From: Portulaca oleracea
Taxonomy: Eukaryota; Streptophyta; Magnoliopsida; Caryophyllales; Portulacaceae
Direction of reading: 5' to 3'
DNA length: 64,000 nt
NCBI GenBank assembly: GCA_029582165.1
Contig: CM055882.1
Location: 16,943,867-17,007,866 of the forward strand
Shown piece after piece: positions 1 through 12,192 of the stretch. Position numbers and translations under genes: made by a program. The stretch's first letter is position 1; each line of letters opens with the position of its first letter. The notes under the pieces were generated by a model. That model was not told where the DNA came from, made no database searches, and saw only the letters and a program-made list of their open reading frames with translations.

Positions 1-610
1 ATTACGGGTTATGGGTACTATTTTTTTTAAAAAAAAACGGATACGGATCGGGTACGAGTATGGGTCGGGTACGGATACAAAGGAGGACCTAGTGGATACC
101 CAACCCGATCTGACCCGCACTTAAAAGACCCTCATAGTGCTCGCACACGCAACCCATTCTCCACGTCCAATTGGACTTAGCCCAATCTATTTCACGCTTT
201 TAGTCCATAATTTTGAAAAAAAAATCATAAAAAACCAATATTAATATTATTGCACTACATCTAAATTCTAAAGTACACTTCATTTTTCCATTTATGTTGT
301 TATCAAGATGCTAATTCCTGGTTCCTCCAAATTCTTCCTCTCGCACTCAAACAGGCTCTAAAGTTGTAGTTGAAGTACCCGAATACGATGCGTAAATTTG
401 TGCATTATGGGTATAAAATGGATGATGTAATTTAATCTTTATTTATATCATAATAGTACTCGTTATACCCGTATACCAGGTGGGTACGGGTAAGGGTACC
501 ATTTTTTGGTACCGACTAAATATGGATAGTGGTAAAGGTATTGATTTTGAAAATGGGTCGGGTAAGAGTACCACTCTACCCGCCCCGAACTCGACCCATC
601 GCCATCCGTA
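1..610. mobile_element. Right part of a hAT-like non-autonomous element
   Basis: The segment is full of GGGTA, GGGTCGGGTA and complementary TACCC/GACCC motifs near both visible edges. It ends in CGACCCATCGCCATCCGTAG, which resembles the right end of the hAT element at 21866-23120 (CCCATTGCCATCCCTA). The left end and its target-site duplication lie outside the window. Subterminal repeats of this kind are usual in hAT elements, where they bind transposase. No transposase ORF is present. Other GGGT-rich repeats could look similar, so the superfamily is inferred. Confidence 0.5.
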
Positions 611-3579
611 GCTAGAAGTTGCTAATGAAAAAACATCACACCATTGAACTTTTATTTAATTTTTAGTTTAAGCGGATATTATCCTATGATTTGGATTTAA
701 TGTTTTATTTTTACATAATTTTTGAAAACAATTTTTGTTTTGTTTCTGTAATAGAAGATTATGATTTTTTTTATACATGATGAAGGTTAACGCGTATGTT
801 TCGTGTTTCTAATGGACTATTATATAGTGGAATCAGTTCTTTTCCGCTTGTCTTTGTCCTTTCTTTTTTTAATTTATATTCTAATTTGAAATGAGATCAT
901 TAAAGCACCTCTTTATCATAGGATTCATATCTAATTTTTTATTTACCTTATCCCATCTTTTATTTTGTACACTCCACTATATTATATATTATTATCTGAT
1001 TCTTATTTTATTTAGCATTTTTCGTCCTTGCTTTAATTTAAATTGATATAAAGAGATAAAGCTACCTATTTGATTAAGTAATAAGGACATCATACGGAAA
1101 TACATTTTAACTTAAATAGCATGAGTGTCTTTTATATAATGGGAACATATTGCTAGATTAATATTCATGCTTAAAAGAAGTGATCTTTGTTAGGATATAT
1201 CATAATTTTAGTGTATCTTTGTGATTTAATTCCATTCATCTCTACCCTAAACATGTTAATTATGCATATATATGTGTAGGCACAGACCATTGAGGGCCGA
1301 CAGGTCGCATGTCCACACTATTATTGGACGAGTTAAAAAGGTTTGCCTAATCTTAAAAATTATTGATAATGACAAGGGAGAATTTATGGCAATATATTCT
1401 TTCGATTTATTCAATTTAATTGTAAATCTTAGTCTCAGGTCGATGTAAATAATTCCGCATAATGGGTGAATCAAAGGGAGAAACCTAATATTGGAAATCA
1501 TATTAGGAACGACAAAATTGTGGAACGAATTGCACAACTTCAGAGCATAAATAGTCGGCTACACAACAGAGTCACGCAATCATAATTGGACAACGATTTA
1601 ATACGTGATCTAAAACCTTCTAGCATAACCGACCCGTTACGCTGTTAGAATTTCCAAATCATAATTGGCCGTAATATAATTCACCATTAATTTTCTCATT
1701 CCTTTTTAAATTACCAATTGCATGAAAAATTATGCATAAATATGAGAATAAACTTATGCAAATTAAATAAATTAAAGTGTTACCAATTTTGAAGAAAACT
1801 AACAAATTATAAATAAATAACTCCATCTTGTGAACTAAAAATTAGGTTCGAGTGTAAGGTTACAGATCTGGAGAACACGATATCTCTGATATGCGCGCTA
1901 AAATACTGAAATTAGACTAATTGTAGAATGGGGAGAAGAAGAAGAATAAGTTCGCTTCATCATAATTAATTATTATGTATGTAGAATTAAAAAAAAAATT
2001 AAAGAACAAGAATGAAAGAGCTAAAATTTATATCTTCATTAACGTCAAATCCTCTAAGATCAAGACATGTAGGCCCCATTTCTAGAAACAATGCAGCAGC
2101 AGGACACAGTTAATCAAAGAATGGTTTGTGCATAATTTGATCAATGTTGAGGTTGGTAATCCAGAGGTAGAATTGCCTTCAATTTGAGAATTAGTTATTA
2201 GTTTAAAGTTCAATTTCATTGTCGTACTGTTAATTAACACTTTAATTTCATATAATTAAACTTTGAGCGATTAAAATCTCCAATTTTTAAGTGTTTACAT
2301 CTTGATTTGTTTGGGATTTTTAATTGTCCGATTCAGTTATTAACTTTCAAGATCATGGATTTGTGTAATTCTAGCTTAAGTAGCTTTGGTTGTTTAAATG
2401 GAGTTAAAGTTTTAAACTTATGTTTTGGGTTCAACCCCCGTTTTCTATGTGTTTTGTTATTGTTATTGTCTTGAATTAATTAAAATCAATCTGCATATTT
2501 TATTTAACTTTGGGAGTTTTTTTTGTTTGGGTTCTTTTTTGTCACCTCAATGACAATAATGGAAATAAGATCCAGTTCCTTCTATTATGGAAAATTGATC
2601 AAGCTGCAGCTAATAGTTATTTGAGTCGATATTAATACGTTTTTCTGTTTGGGTTTTTTGCGAACAATAATGGGAGTAAGATCCTGTTGTTGGAATGCAA
2701 GATTTAATCAAGGCTGCGTGAAGGACAGAAAATCTGAGACGTGGAGTGATAACTACCTTGAAAGTGATTATGGTTTGACTTCGGTGCTAATCGGTATTGT
2801 CGGTCATTCCCAATGTTAACTCAGACATCTTTCAGGGCGCGTGCACTCGTGACGTCAAAATACTTGTAGTATGCAATTTTGATTGCCCTAGATGAAGAGA
2901 GATGGGATAGGTTTTGTGTGTTGGTGTGTATAAACAAAATAACAAAAGCTCCTATTTTTGGGAAAAAAGATGAGTGTGGAATGCAAAACTGAATAGACAA
3001 GGAGGGCGAAAACCAAAAGGACTAATGATGAAGGTCAAAATTTTGGTAGATATCAAAGTAGTTGACTAATTTAAAAGCTTTGATTAAGAATGATTAAAAA
3101 ATGTTTGAATCAGTCAAGTAACGACCAGTTGCGTCAAACAACTTGCAAGACAATCCCAAACAAATCCACCAAAAAAGATAAGAAAGGCCCATCACCCACG
3201 GCTCATGCTGCGCCTAACCTGGATCAGCAGATCCGACGGTGGCCGCCCGCACGTGTGCGGGTGGTAGCACAAACAACACCCTCCTCCTCCATAAAACACA
3301 TCTTCAAGCTACTTAATACAACACTAGCAAAAGTGGTCGGATATGTAGACCCGCTCAAAACCACATCATTCTTCTAATGTGGGCCAAAGGGAATATAGGA
3401 AAAAGAGGGAGAAAGCCTTATTGCCATCACCCCTTTTCCTTCACTTCCAAAAATCCTCCACTAATGGCATACAAGGAAAACAGAAAAGAAAAGGAAAGAA
3501 ATCTAGGCAAAAAAAAAAAAGCCAGATACTTAAGCGTCAATATTTTCCGATTTAAATTAGTACATTATGTGAGGCAATA
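611..3579. other. AT-rich DNA, nothing assigned
   Basis: No ORF with a recognisable domain, no RNA gene and no clear terminal repeat were found. The only short ORFs (near 1256-1537 and 3090-3580) are low in complexity or lack any family signature. A more GC-rich island at about 3180-3300 contains a short hairpin around a CACGTG hexamer, but no gene follows it. Confidence 0.5.
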
Positions 3580-4145
3580 ACCAACAATCTTACAAGCGGA
3601 TTAAGTATTGAACTTTAAAGACCTTGATCGAGACCCCCACAACACATATCAACCCTATTAAAAAACATGCACCGCGATAAAATCATATGCGTCTTTATGG
3701 TCATGCACACACCTTCGGTCTCATAAGTGCTCTAGTGAGATGACCTTAATCTCTCGTGGAAGGAGGTCAAACCTTAGGTAATTCCGTCAAGCCTATCTCA
3801 ATATAGACCATCACAAATACGGCTATGAAATTATTAAGAGCGAATAATTAGCTCAACCTCACATCCTATAGTCAGTAAATCTCTCATTGCGTCTCAGAAG
3901 CACCCCCACAATAGACGTGGATTCACTAAGAGTATAAACTCAACCTTAAAGCACTACCTACCACCATAGAGAAAGGAATGTATTGCATCTCGAAGATTAG
4001 TATGGTTTCGTTTGATCACAAATTAATAGATATCCACCACACCCCTTCAAACCATAGGCTTAAGCCTTATCCCACTTGATGCCTCTGCTTGGTTAATCCT
4101 TTAGTAAATCTGATTTGGAACTTTTTCAAGTTGGACAAGAAAATG
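3580..4145 (-). pseudogene. Decayed Copia-type retrotransposon 3' end
   Basis: Read on the minus strand, about 4145-4050 resembles the end of a Copia RNase H domain: a FTKGLTKQ-like stretch (family form: ADPLTKGL) is followed by a LKPM-like stretch (family form: GMGLKP). The rest, down to about 3580, looks like the 3' untranslated part of such elements. Several in-frame stops are present and no LTR or polypurine tract can be placed. The call rests on short motif matches and is tentative; a nucleotide search against plant Copia elements would settle it. Confidence 0.35.
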
Positions 4146-5866
4146 TATACCAGAACAAATAATACCTACCAGCATGCATGAGTAATCTATGCATCTTCTT
4201 TTTTCTAGATTGAATGAATAATATAGACAATTCATTATTTTTCATGAAGGGTAAACTATTTTGATTCAAGAAAATATTTATAAAAATTGTTTTCAAAACA
4301 TGCATAAAAAAATTTGACTTTATTTACAATATAATTATTTTGAGGTTGGTTTTGTTAGTTTACAAACCAGGCGTGCTTAGATCCTTTTTTCATTGGATCA
4401 AAACATTATTTTTATGTATTTCAGAAGTATATTCCATACTAATGTACTAGTAAATATGTACATTTAGTCAACTTAAGATTATTATCATGGAAGTTGATAT
4501 TTTTCAATAAAGATATGTTTTAAATAAATATTTGAATAGTTTATACATATAAAATAGAATAATCTATTGTGATTGCATATTAATATAAAATGTAATTGGA
4601 AAGTTTAAAAGAAATAAATATGTAAGTTTAGCTAATTCAAATATTGTCATCTAAACATACATTTATTATCATATAAATATAATGTTAAATAAACATATAG
4701 ATATGGAATGATAGACCCCACTATGACACGCCAGGTATATAGTTTAAGTGTGGTTTAAAAAGATTGAAATAACTATTTATCATCCAGGTACACTTTTCTT
4801 TTAGAAAGTTTGTCGTTGTGACTTCTCAGTTAAGGATGCTTGGATGAGAGTAGCCTCAGCATAGGTGACTTCTTGGTAAGTTTATCAAAAAACGTGTGAG
4901 CGAGAACGAAGCACGTTGTAAAAATTCATAATAATTTGTGGGGTCAATCAACGATTTTTGAAACAGTCATCGATAATATCCACGACATAAGTGGGGTCGG
5001 GCGTTACACCCACTATGATTCATGTAAGTGTACGTAAGGTATGATATGAAATTGTATATATAACTTAATTACATAGCGGTGACTGACAACAACAACGACT
5101 ACAGTATAATCTGGCTTACGTAAGGTATGATGATAGCTGAGAATTGGTAGCCTTCTCCATATGCAGAAGTGCATAAAAAAAATTGATTTCGTCAGACCCA
5201 AAATAAAACTTTGAAATCTCAAAACAAAACAACCATTAACTCGGTATTATAAATTTATAAGTATAATTAATTGTCCCTTGCAGAACGCTATGAGATTAGT
5301 ATATTACTTTAATGTGCTATGTGAATTTACATCAATTCTATATTTTACTTTAATATTTTCATGAGCATATTATTTTTGTATTGTAGTGCATCAATCTTAG
5401 ATTTTTTTTTATGAATTACAACATAGTATCTTAATTAAAATGGTCTTATTTATTTAATATATTGCACACATTACATCCTATTCAAAATTGTATGTATGTG
5501 ATTAATATATATATATATATGTGTGTATTCTTAAACTAATTTATCAAGAAATAGTTCTTGAGAACGAGTTTTTGAAAATCAAATGTATAACCAATACATG
5601 ATCATAATTGCTATGCTCATCCAATAAGAAAATGTACGAATAAAGAGATAGAAATTGTATGATTATGTACGTACATCTTGGTTCAAAATATTTAAGCATC
5701 TTAAATTATATTTAAATTGTACTTTTATAATTTTAAATGATATTGCTTTCGATAGATTGCATATCCATCAACTACAACACACAACATTAATTAGTTACAT
5801 ACATAGCTCGATAAATATGTGATATTCTAATTATATATATTAACTATGTGTACCTCGATAAAAATT
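4146..5866. other. AT-rich DNA, nothing assigned
   Basis: Very AT-rich sequence with a short (TA)n run at about 5507-5520. No coding region, RNA gene or paired terminal repeats were seen. The short ORF at 5013-5222 (minus) has no family features. Confidence 0.5.
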
Positions 5867-6412
5867 AGGGTTTTTGGATGATTATATATCAATTCTTTGG
5901 GGTGTTGGATTGTAATATACCAACTTTTACTATTTGACAACAATATCTTTGACCTTTATACCTAGGTGACATTTTTATACCAACAGTAACTAAGGGGGTA
6001 GTGAACCGGTCTCCATGCGCGCTAACGTAACTGCCCCAGGCAAATAACCCCATTAACCCCTTAGTTTTTCTCACTAACTCGCGTTACAAAGCATTGGTTG
6101 GTTGTGTGTCACGACAGTACGAAGACCAGTTCACCACTCTGTTAGTCATTGTGTTACGGCCGATTTTTTTTAACGTGGGTTAGTGAGAAAAAAGAGAGGG
6201 GTTAACGGGGTTTCTGGGCAAGGTTCGGTTATTTTCCCTCCGCCTGTCACGTCAGAATAGAGACCAGTTAACTAGTCACCACCCCCTTCGTCATTATTAG
6301 TATAATAATCTCACCTAAGTATAAAGGTGGGGGATATTGTTGTCCAATAATAAAGGTCGTTATTTTACAATCCAATACCCCCAAAGGTCGGTATATTATC
6401 ATCCAATGTCCT
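5867..6412. mobile_element. Fold-back MITE, copy E (546 bp)
   Basis: The left arm (AGGGTTTTTGGATGATTATA, from 5867) and the reverse complement of the right arm (AGGACATTGGATGATAATAT, from 6412) match for roughly 140 bp. The similarity extends inward through the GGGGTTAACGGGG/CCCCATTAACCCC and TTAGTGAGAAA/TTTCTCACTAA pairs, so most of the element folds back on itself. The arms consist of degenerate subrepeats of about 30-36 bp of the type TTGGAttgtAATATACCAAC. Flanks share TAAAAAT on both sides, compatible with a Mutator-like 8-9-bp duplication. There is no ORF of note. Confidence 0.7.
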
Positions 6413-6885
6413 TAAAAATACATATTTTTTAAACATAATTTAATTTTTCAAAAAATATAAATAACAATTCATTTTTCTATAATTAAATGAGCCGTGGCAA
6501 CCCTCCAACTAGTCAAATATTAATGCATTTTTAACCATTTAAATATACATAAATAATGTTTAGGTAACTTTAAACTATATTGTAAAATTAACTTATTCAA
6601 GAGATTTATCATTATAAAATAATGGGATGCAACATCTGAACTTAGCTGGGTACGCACATGCTCATGTGTTGTGAAGTAGACAAAACGTTGTAACATGGGC
6701 AATGCACTAAAGCCACTTTTTATTTATCTAATCTTTTTTATCTGAAAAAAAAAAAGAAAAGAGAAGAGTTCTTTATTTGTTTAATTTGAGATTATAAGTT
6801 GGATCTTTGATTTTTATTTATTTCATTTTTGTTATGATTAAGCTAGGGTATATTTGGTTGGGATGAAAACCACTCATTTGTAAAT
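6413..6885. other. AT-rich spacer
   Basis: AT-rich single-copy-looking sequence with short homopolymers. No gene or repeat structure was recognised. Confidence 0.5.
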
Positions 6886-6895
6886 TATTTTCATG

Positions 6896-7080
6896 ACTCT
6901 CTCCCCTACTCTCTCTCTCTCTCATCTTTCTCTCTCTCTGTCACTCTCTCTCATGCACCCGTTTTAATATCCCTCTCTCTCGCGTTTCTCTCTTCCACCA
7001 CTCTCTCTCATGCACGCGTTTTAATATCTCTCTCTCCGGCACCCATTTTAATATTTTTCTCTCTTTCTTTGTCTCACTCT
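6896..7080 (+). repeat. CT-rich tract with imperfect tandem units
   Basis: Polypyrimidine sequence built of (CT)n runs in which the phrase CTCTCTCATGCACSCGTTTTAATAT occurs twice (about 6945-6970 and 7005-7030), with a third diverged copy (GGCACCCATTTTAATAT). It lies directly upstream of the palindrome array. Confidence 0.6.
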
Positions 7081-7156
7081 CAACCACTCTATCTTAGCTT
7101 ACACCCAAAGTGTCAAAGTAAGTCGTCAAGCTTCAGCACGGACACAAGAATGCCCA

Positions 7157-7283
7157 ACACGACCCGTGTTAGGGTCCAAAGAGGAGAAAAAAGGATGCAA
7201 CCATCACCACGACCCGTAACCATTCACCACGGACCGTGGTGGATGACAACACGTACCGTGGTGATGCAACACGAACCGTGGTG
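7157..7283 (+). promoter_or_regulatory. Array of CACCACG-n3-CGTGGTG palindromes
   Basis: Five related dyads are visible: AACACGACCCGTGTT (about 7156-7170), CACCACGACCCGTAAC (7205-7220), CACCACGGACCGTGGTG (7225-7241), CAACACGTACCGTGGTG (7247-7263) and CAACACGAACCGTGGTG (7267-7283). Starts of the last four are 20, 22 and 20 bp apart. A TATA-like box follows at 7329. The layout parallels the palindrome arrays before the TATA boxes of the LTRs at 17131, 30507 and 62511. The role as an upstream activating or silencing element is inferred. Confidence 0.45.
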
Positions 7284-8245
7284 AGGTCTGTCTATTGGTT
7301 TTTTCCGTTTCAAATGCTCTTAATTTCTATATAATGGATATGTCAGGTACGTTGATTATCATTCATTCCCTTCATTATCATCTTCATCAGCAAATTCATC
7401 CTCCCCTTCATCCACTTTTCCATCAATATTCATAGTAGTGAAGATTGAGGGATTTGTTGGGTTTTAGAAGTTTGGTTCTAAAGAAAATCATAGAAGTGGA
7501 GGAGCAAAAGTCCCAACCAATTACACTCATGATTTGTAGTTTGAACATGAGTAGTGAGTAGTTTTTCTTAGTTTAAGGGATAAACCCGATTAGTTTCTTT
7601 CATGGATTGAATTTTGTTGGATTGAACAAGTTGTTAATCTAGTTTGAATGCATCTTATTTATCCTATGATTATGTTTGTCATTATTTTTGATTGGCCATC
7701 AAGAATATGAAATTAGATTGTTGAATGAAGTACCGAACGGAGAAATTCGATAATCGGAACCCTTAGGAATAAACTAGTTATGAAATGAAAAAGGTATAGA
7801 GGATTTTGTAATTGGGGTCATTGGTAATTTGATCTTTAACTTAGATAAAATTGAAATAACCACAAAAGTGGATGATTGATTTTACTAATCAATTCATTTC
7901 ATTGCAAAAGCTCGCTACGAAAGACATTATGCAATTATCGACCCTAAAATGTACCAAGTTAGTGACATACATGTTCAATCCACTTGTTTGATTCATAGAG
8001 TTACTTAGGTTTGTCCGTTGAACGTCTTTTTCCCATTGATTAATCTTGTACATTGTGTGAATATTCGCTTGTTTTGCCCTTTGATAGTGATTAGAAGTAG
8101 TTTAGATTTATCCAAAATAAAACCTGATCACCAGTTTAGCAATTACATAGGAGGCTTGTTTGATGTGTAGTTTAGCGAAGTCTCTATGGGAACGACCTTG
8201 ATACCTATTATATGTACACTCGTGCACTTTCGGCCTATCAGGTAT

Positions 8246-9938
8246 GGGCTTGCTTCCTGCGGTTCTTTTTATCTTTGGTTTATGGCCTCGAGTTTTAACT
8301 TGTGTCGTTGCAGGGTGAGGTGACCTAGCGTTCCAGGGGGTCTTATGTTCTGATTGACCTCCCTTTTTGACGAGAGACAATACATGTTGCCTTGAGCCAA
8401 CAAATCTTGCTGGAGGGTCCATATGGCTTTGTGATGTACCTCAGAGAACGGCTCATTGCACAGTTGAATTGGGAGTATCCTCCCTCTGTGCCGAGGGATC
8501 CTCCTTCAGAGATGTCCGACCCATGTTTCCTGGCGCTCTTGGCCTGACGGGAGGCTTGTCGTGGTACTCCCTGCACCTCCTTCATTGAGGATGTGGCCCT
8601 ACCCGGAATGATGTTTTCGCTAACCACTTGACTCGTCTCGGCTTCTTCATGCTATGGTTTACATACTTACCTCTCTTGATTGGCCTAACTATTTATGTAT
8701 TAATGCAGTCTTTCTTTGTAGGTAGATCCCCCTGGTAGGATGGTTAAGGCTACTAGAAAGGGAACTTTTTTTTTTTTTTGGGGGGGGGGGGGGGAAGGGA
8801 GGGGGGCTTAGAAGGTTTTGGGCTTATTTACCCTGTTCATACTAACTTGAACTAGGATGTTCGGGCTATCAAGACTAGGCGCATGGTATATAACGTTATC
8901 TTTTAGATGTCTGCCTAAATTATTTTGTTGCCTTGTCCTGATTTCGATCTTTCTTCAATTCAACCCCCGGTGACGAAGTTGCTATAAAAGTTGAAGGAGC
9001 GGCTCACGATGCTGAGGTATTCTCGTATGAACATCAATCGGAAGGCAAAATACAAGGGTGGATGGACCGTGAACCATGATTATGAGGATGAGGGTGAAGG
9101 TGGAGTCAAGGAGCAGTCTCAGTTGCTTCTCCATGCTTCTGATGATGGGGTAATTCACCTTGGTCCTGAGATGATAGAGCCACATGGCTACTCGTCGATG
9201 GGCGAGACTAGAGGCGTTGGTGGTTCAGGTGGTGATAATGTTGGAGGGTCTTTAAACCCTATACGTTGGAGAGCTTGAAGTGTGGGTGCTCAGGTTGGGC
9301 AGGCACTATCCATGAGTGGCCCGTGTCTCCCTCTAGTGCTAGTCCCGTCTTGCCTGGCGGGTCATCAATTGTGTCGTGGAGAGGTGTTCACTCGACTTCT
9401 CCTCCATCCGAAGCATGGCTCGAGCCTCTACTTTTCACACAGATCTTGTTTAGGTGGGCCCCTCGTGGGATTGGTGAGCTCCAAGGGCCTCTTGTTTGGA
9501 TTCGTTAACTCATGCTTATCTATGGTCGGTGGCTTTTACTTGCCAGCCCCAACTTGCTCTGACGGCAACATGGAGGGATGGAACCATATCCCTCCTTCTT
9601 GGTTAACTAAGTGGATATATTCCTAGGGTAGTGATGATGATGGTGATGGCGATGACGGTGTCGAAGATTCAGGTGGACAGATTTACTCGTGGCATGACGA
9701 GTCTTGGCTCCACTTGTAGTTTACTTTCGATTTCTATTCTCCCCCCCTTGCTATAAAGTTAAACAAAAACTCTTTTCCCATGCTATGCGAGCGTTATGTA
9801 ATACACTACTGACTCTTTTTGTTATTTCTCGCGTATTTACAACTGATTGTTTATTGTCATGAAGTAAAAGAAAAAAAAAGACTATCTAATCTAGACTTGA
9901 CATAGGGGAAGAAAAACCTAGTGGAATTATATGCCAAC
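8246..9938. other. Unassigned, decayed sequence with GC-richer blocks
   Basis: GC content rises relative to the flanks and short open stretches occur on both strands (8108-8627, 8991-9278, 9282-9626). They overlap each other, have no domain that I recognise and no coherent reading frame, so I treat them as remnants of an old element or captured gene pieces rather than genes. Nothing links them to a named family. Confidence 0.4.
8766..8806 (+). repeat. T14-G15 homopolymer junction with G-quadruplex potential
   Basis: A run of 14 T (8766-8779) is followed directly by 15 G (8780-8794), then AAGGGAGGGGGG. The plus strand has enough G-tracts for an intramolecular quadruplex. Such a junction is also prone to sequencing or assembly error. 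Confidence 0.75.
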
Positions 9939-10104
9939 CATAGTTATTAAAATCCCGATCCTGATTTACGATCCTATGATTTTATGGTCGAAAATCGTTG
10001 AAACGATTCTACAATTTACACACGATCCACGATCTTAGATGGGCTAAATTCTGATCCTAACTTTCTCATAGTTTCTAGTTAGGATCCCGATTTTAACAAC
10101 CTTG
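9939..10104. mobile_element. hAT MITE, 166 bp, with 8-bp TSD
   Basis: The termini are CATAGTTATTAAAATC and, reverse-complemented from the right, CAAGGTTGTTAAAATC. The flanking octamer ATGCCAAC is present on both sides (9931-9938 and 10105-10112), a perfect 8-bp duplication as made by hAT transposases. The interior is rich in GATCC/GGATC and CGAT motifs. There is no coding capacity; it would depend on a transposase supplied in trans. Confidence 0.85.
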
Positions 10105-10774
10105 ATGCCAACTATATGCCTGACTTTCATAGTGGTGCCCATCTACCCCAAAAGAAAAAAAATGAAAAAAGGAATAAAAATCCTAAGAGTCAATGGCTAA
10201 CAGACCCAAATTTTAGGACAGGTGTTAGTGATCCCTTTTGTGGATGAATAAACGGTGACCCATTAGGCCCAAGTGAAATTTTTTCATTTCCTAGATGTCT
10301 AACCAACCGGTTAGGCTCTAGATCCTTTAGGACGTAACCGGCCTTATAACCTCGACTCATGGACTTTGACGCGGATTCGAAATCCAAACCCGGGTGAATT
10401 AGGGCGTAACCGGCTGGTTACGGACTTGGCTTATAAAAGCGCAAGTGGTAGCCAATTAATCCCATTACCTCTGATCTCTTCCTTTTTAGTCATTACTCCT
10501 TATCTACCTTTCTCAATATGTCTTTTGAAAAGAAGCTCTCCATGTGGATGGATTGCTTGTCTAGGGCATAAAAGTAAGAATTGGCCAAGTCTAGGTTGAC
10601 CAGAATGTTGAGTTTAGGCAAGTCCGTTTAAACTGGAGCTTGCTGCAAGAACTTGTTGAGTATTAGGATGTAAGGAATACGTGCTTAATACTGCTAGACA
10701 TTAATTGTGTCCTTTACCTAAGGAATTGATTGCAATTATGGGGACGAACCCTCAAACTCCTCTTGTCATCCCCT
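10105..10774. other. Unassigned, includes AACCGGTT dyads and a TATA-like box
   Basis: No gene was recognised. Dyads of the AACCGGTT type occur at about 10302-10315 (CCAACCGGTTAGG) and 10406-10421 (GTAACCGGCTGGTTAC, a 6-bp stem), and a TATAAAA follows at 10432-10438. This repeats in weaker form the palindromes-before-TATA layout of the LTRs elsewhere in the window, so an unrecognised LTR promoter is possible. The ORFs at 10190-10599 have no family features. Confidence 0.35.
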
Positions 10775-11121
10775 GCCTGTCTATCAATTTAAACAAGTGG
10801 TGGGAGGAACTTGTGAATTTCAACTACCAGGCTTTAGGAAGTATTTTGATTAGGGGATATTGTTCACCTGCAAGCTCTGGTGGAGCTTCTCTAGTCTCCC
10901 GAGACGCTGCACTTAGGACCTGCTCTTCTAGTCAAGGCCTTAATTATCTATCTTCTAGGGGAATTTCCTTTTCACTATGGTGGGTTGAAAACTGGCCTGG
11001 TAGACCTCAACGACATCATGGAGCAGAGGTGGCGAGGGTATAATGCGGCTTCAATGATCATGGTGGAAACCGTCTATAGTTTGGATAACCCCGAGGCTGA
11101 CCATGATATCGTAAAACCTGT

Positions 11122-11132
<11 letters not shown>
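10775..11132 (+). repeat. Segment duplicated at 11252-11612 (copy 1)
   Basis: About 358 bp starting GCCTGTCTATCAATTTAAAC are repeated with only scattered differences at 11252-11612. Both copies run into a (TA)n tract after TGATATCGTAAAA. Short open frames in both (ending near 11043 and 11520) share the same peptide but match no family I know. Copy 1 lies outside the adjacent fold-back element, copy 2 inside it. Confidence 0.85.

Positions 11133-11166
<34 letters not shown>
11127..11166. repeat. (TA)n microsatellite
   Basis: About 20 TA units separate duplicated segment copy 1 from the left arm of the fold-back element at 11167. Confidence 0.9.
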
Positions 11167-11169
<3 letters not shown>

Positions 11170-11813
11170 AAATTGGATTCTAATAATCCCTAGTTTTACG
11201 AATTGTATAGCAATAATCCCTACTTTCATTTTGTATTCTAGTGGTCCAAAAGCCTGTCTACCAATTTAAATAAGTGGTGGGAGGAACTCGTGAATTTCAA
11301 CTACCAGGCTTTAGGAAGTATTTTGATTAGGGGATATTGTTCACCTGCAAGCTCTGGTGGAGCTTCTCTAGTCTTCCGAGACTCTGCACTTAGGACCTGC
11401 TCTTCTGGTCAAGGCCTTAATTATCCATCTTCTAGGGGAATTTCCTTTTCACTATGGTGGGTTGAAAACTGGCCCGGTGGACCTCAACGACATCATGGAG
11501 TAGAGGTGGCGAGGGTATAATGCGGCTTCAATGATCATGGTGGAACCCGTCCTTAGTTTGGATAACCCTAAGGCTGACCATGATATCGTAAAAACCCCTA
11601 AAATTTTATATATATATATTTTGGTGGTCCTATTTCATTGTTGATTATATTTTGGTGGTCCGAATTCTTGGTCAAACACACTCCCGCCGGTACACATCAG
11701 CGAACCACCGAGTCACTACCATTTTACTCGGCGGCGTCCCACCAGAATACAAAATGAAAGTAGGGATTATTGTTATACAATTCGTAAAATTAGGGATTAT
11801 TAGAATCCAATTT

Positions 11814-11816
<3 letters not shown>
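11167..11816. mobile_element. Fold-back element, copy A (650 bp), carrying a neighbouring segment
   Basis: The arms GGGAAATTGGATTCTAATAA (from 11167) and its inverted counterpart ending at 11816 match over 78 bp with three differences. Inside, 11252-11612 is a near-identical copy of 10775-11132. The arms are made of ~30-bp subrepeats (AATTGgATtcTAATAATCCCTA / AATTGtATagcAATAATCCCTA / TTTGTATTCTaGTGGTCC). The element sits between two (TA)n runs, so a TA or AT-rich target is likely and a TSD cannot be delimited. No transposase is encoded. Confidence 0.8.
11252..11612 (+). repeat. Segment duplicated from 10775-11132 (copy 2, inside the fold-back element)
   Basis: Near-identical to the segment immediately left of the element; starts right after the left arm's GGTGGTCCAAAA and ends in a short TA tract followed by TTTTGGTGGTCC. 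Gene or flank capture by the element is the simplest reading. Confidence 0.85.

Positions 11817-11846
<30 letters not shown>
11817..11846. repeat. (TA)n microsatellite
   Basis: Short TA run between the fold-back element and the first sequence shared by both Tekay-type LTRs. Confidence 0.9.
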
Positions 11847-11851
<5 letters not shown>

Positions 11852-12192
11852 TTTATTTATATTTTTATATTATTTTTTTATGTGTTAAATCATTTTCATT
11901 TATTATGTGTTGTGAAAATAATTTTTTTTATTTTTATTATTTAACACTTGAGCTCGTAGTCTGGGGGAGTGTAACAAGGGGAATTTAGTCTTTTACTAAC
12001 AAGGGCAAAAGGGTCTTTTCAAGCATGGATAAGAAGGGTTGTCGCATGTGTTAATTACTAGCTTGACTTTACAATTAAGGGAGGGGGATGTATCTGTAAA
12101 TCCACGTGGGGAAAAGCAAGGGTCAAGCCTAGTCACTATTGGGTTAATCTGAGTTATTAAGTGTGTGGATATACTTGGTTTTGGATGAGCAG

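Larger units (their letters stand above)
6890..8245 (+). repeat. Probable LTR or LTR remnant (Athila/Tat-like layout)
   Basis: The order of parts matches the U3-R-U5 layout of the other tRNA-Asp-primed LTRs in this window: a CT-rich tract (6896-7080), a palindrome array (7157-7283), a TATA-like TATATAAT (7329), a long AT-rich R-U5 part, and at 8185-8230 the phrase TCTCTATGGGAACGACCTTG, a sequence type often seen at the end of plant Athila/Tat/Ogre LTRs. No second LTR, primer site or TSD was found, so it may be a solo LTR or a fragment; the exact ends are estimates. Confidence 0.35.

Noticed and set aside
3246..3261. CCCGCACGTGTGCGGG hairpin with a CACGTG core as a promoter element
   Set aside because: No gene or TATA box follows at a sensible distance; a single short dyad is weak evidence.
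8108..9626. Several ORFs of 67-114 codons on both strands
   Set aside because: They overlap one another, share no consistent frame and match no family I know; treated as unassigned decayed DNA.
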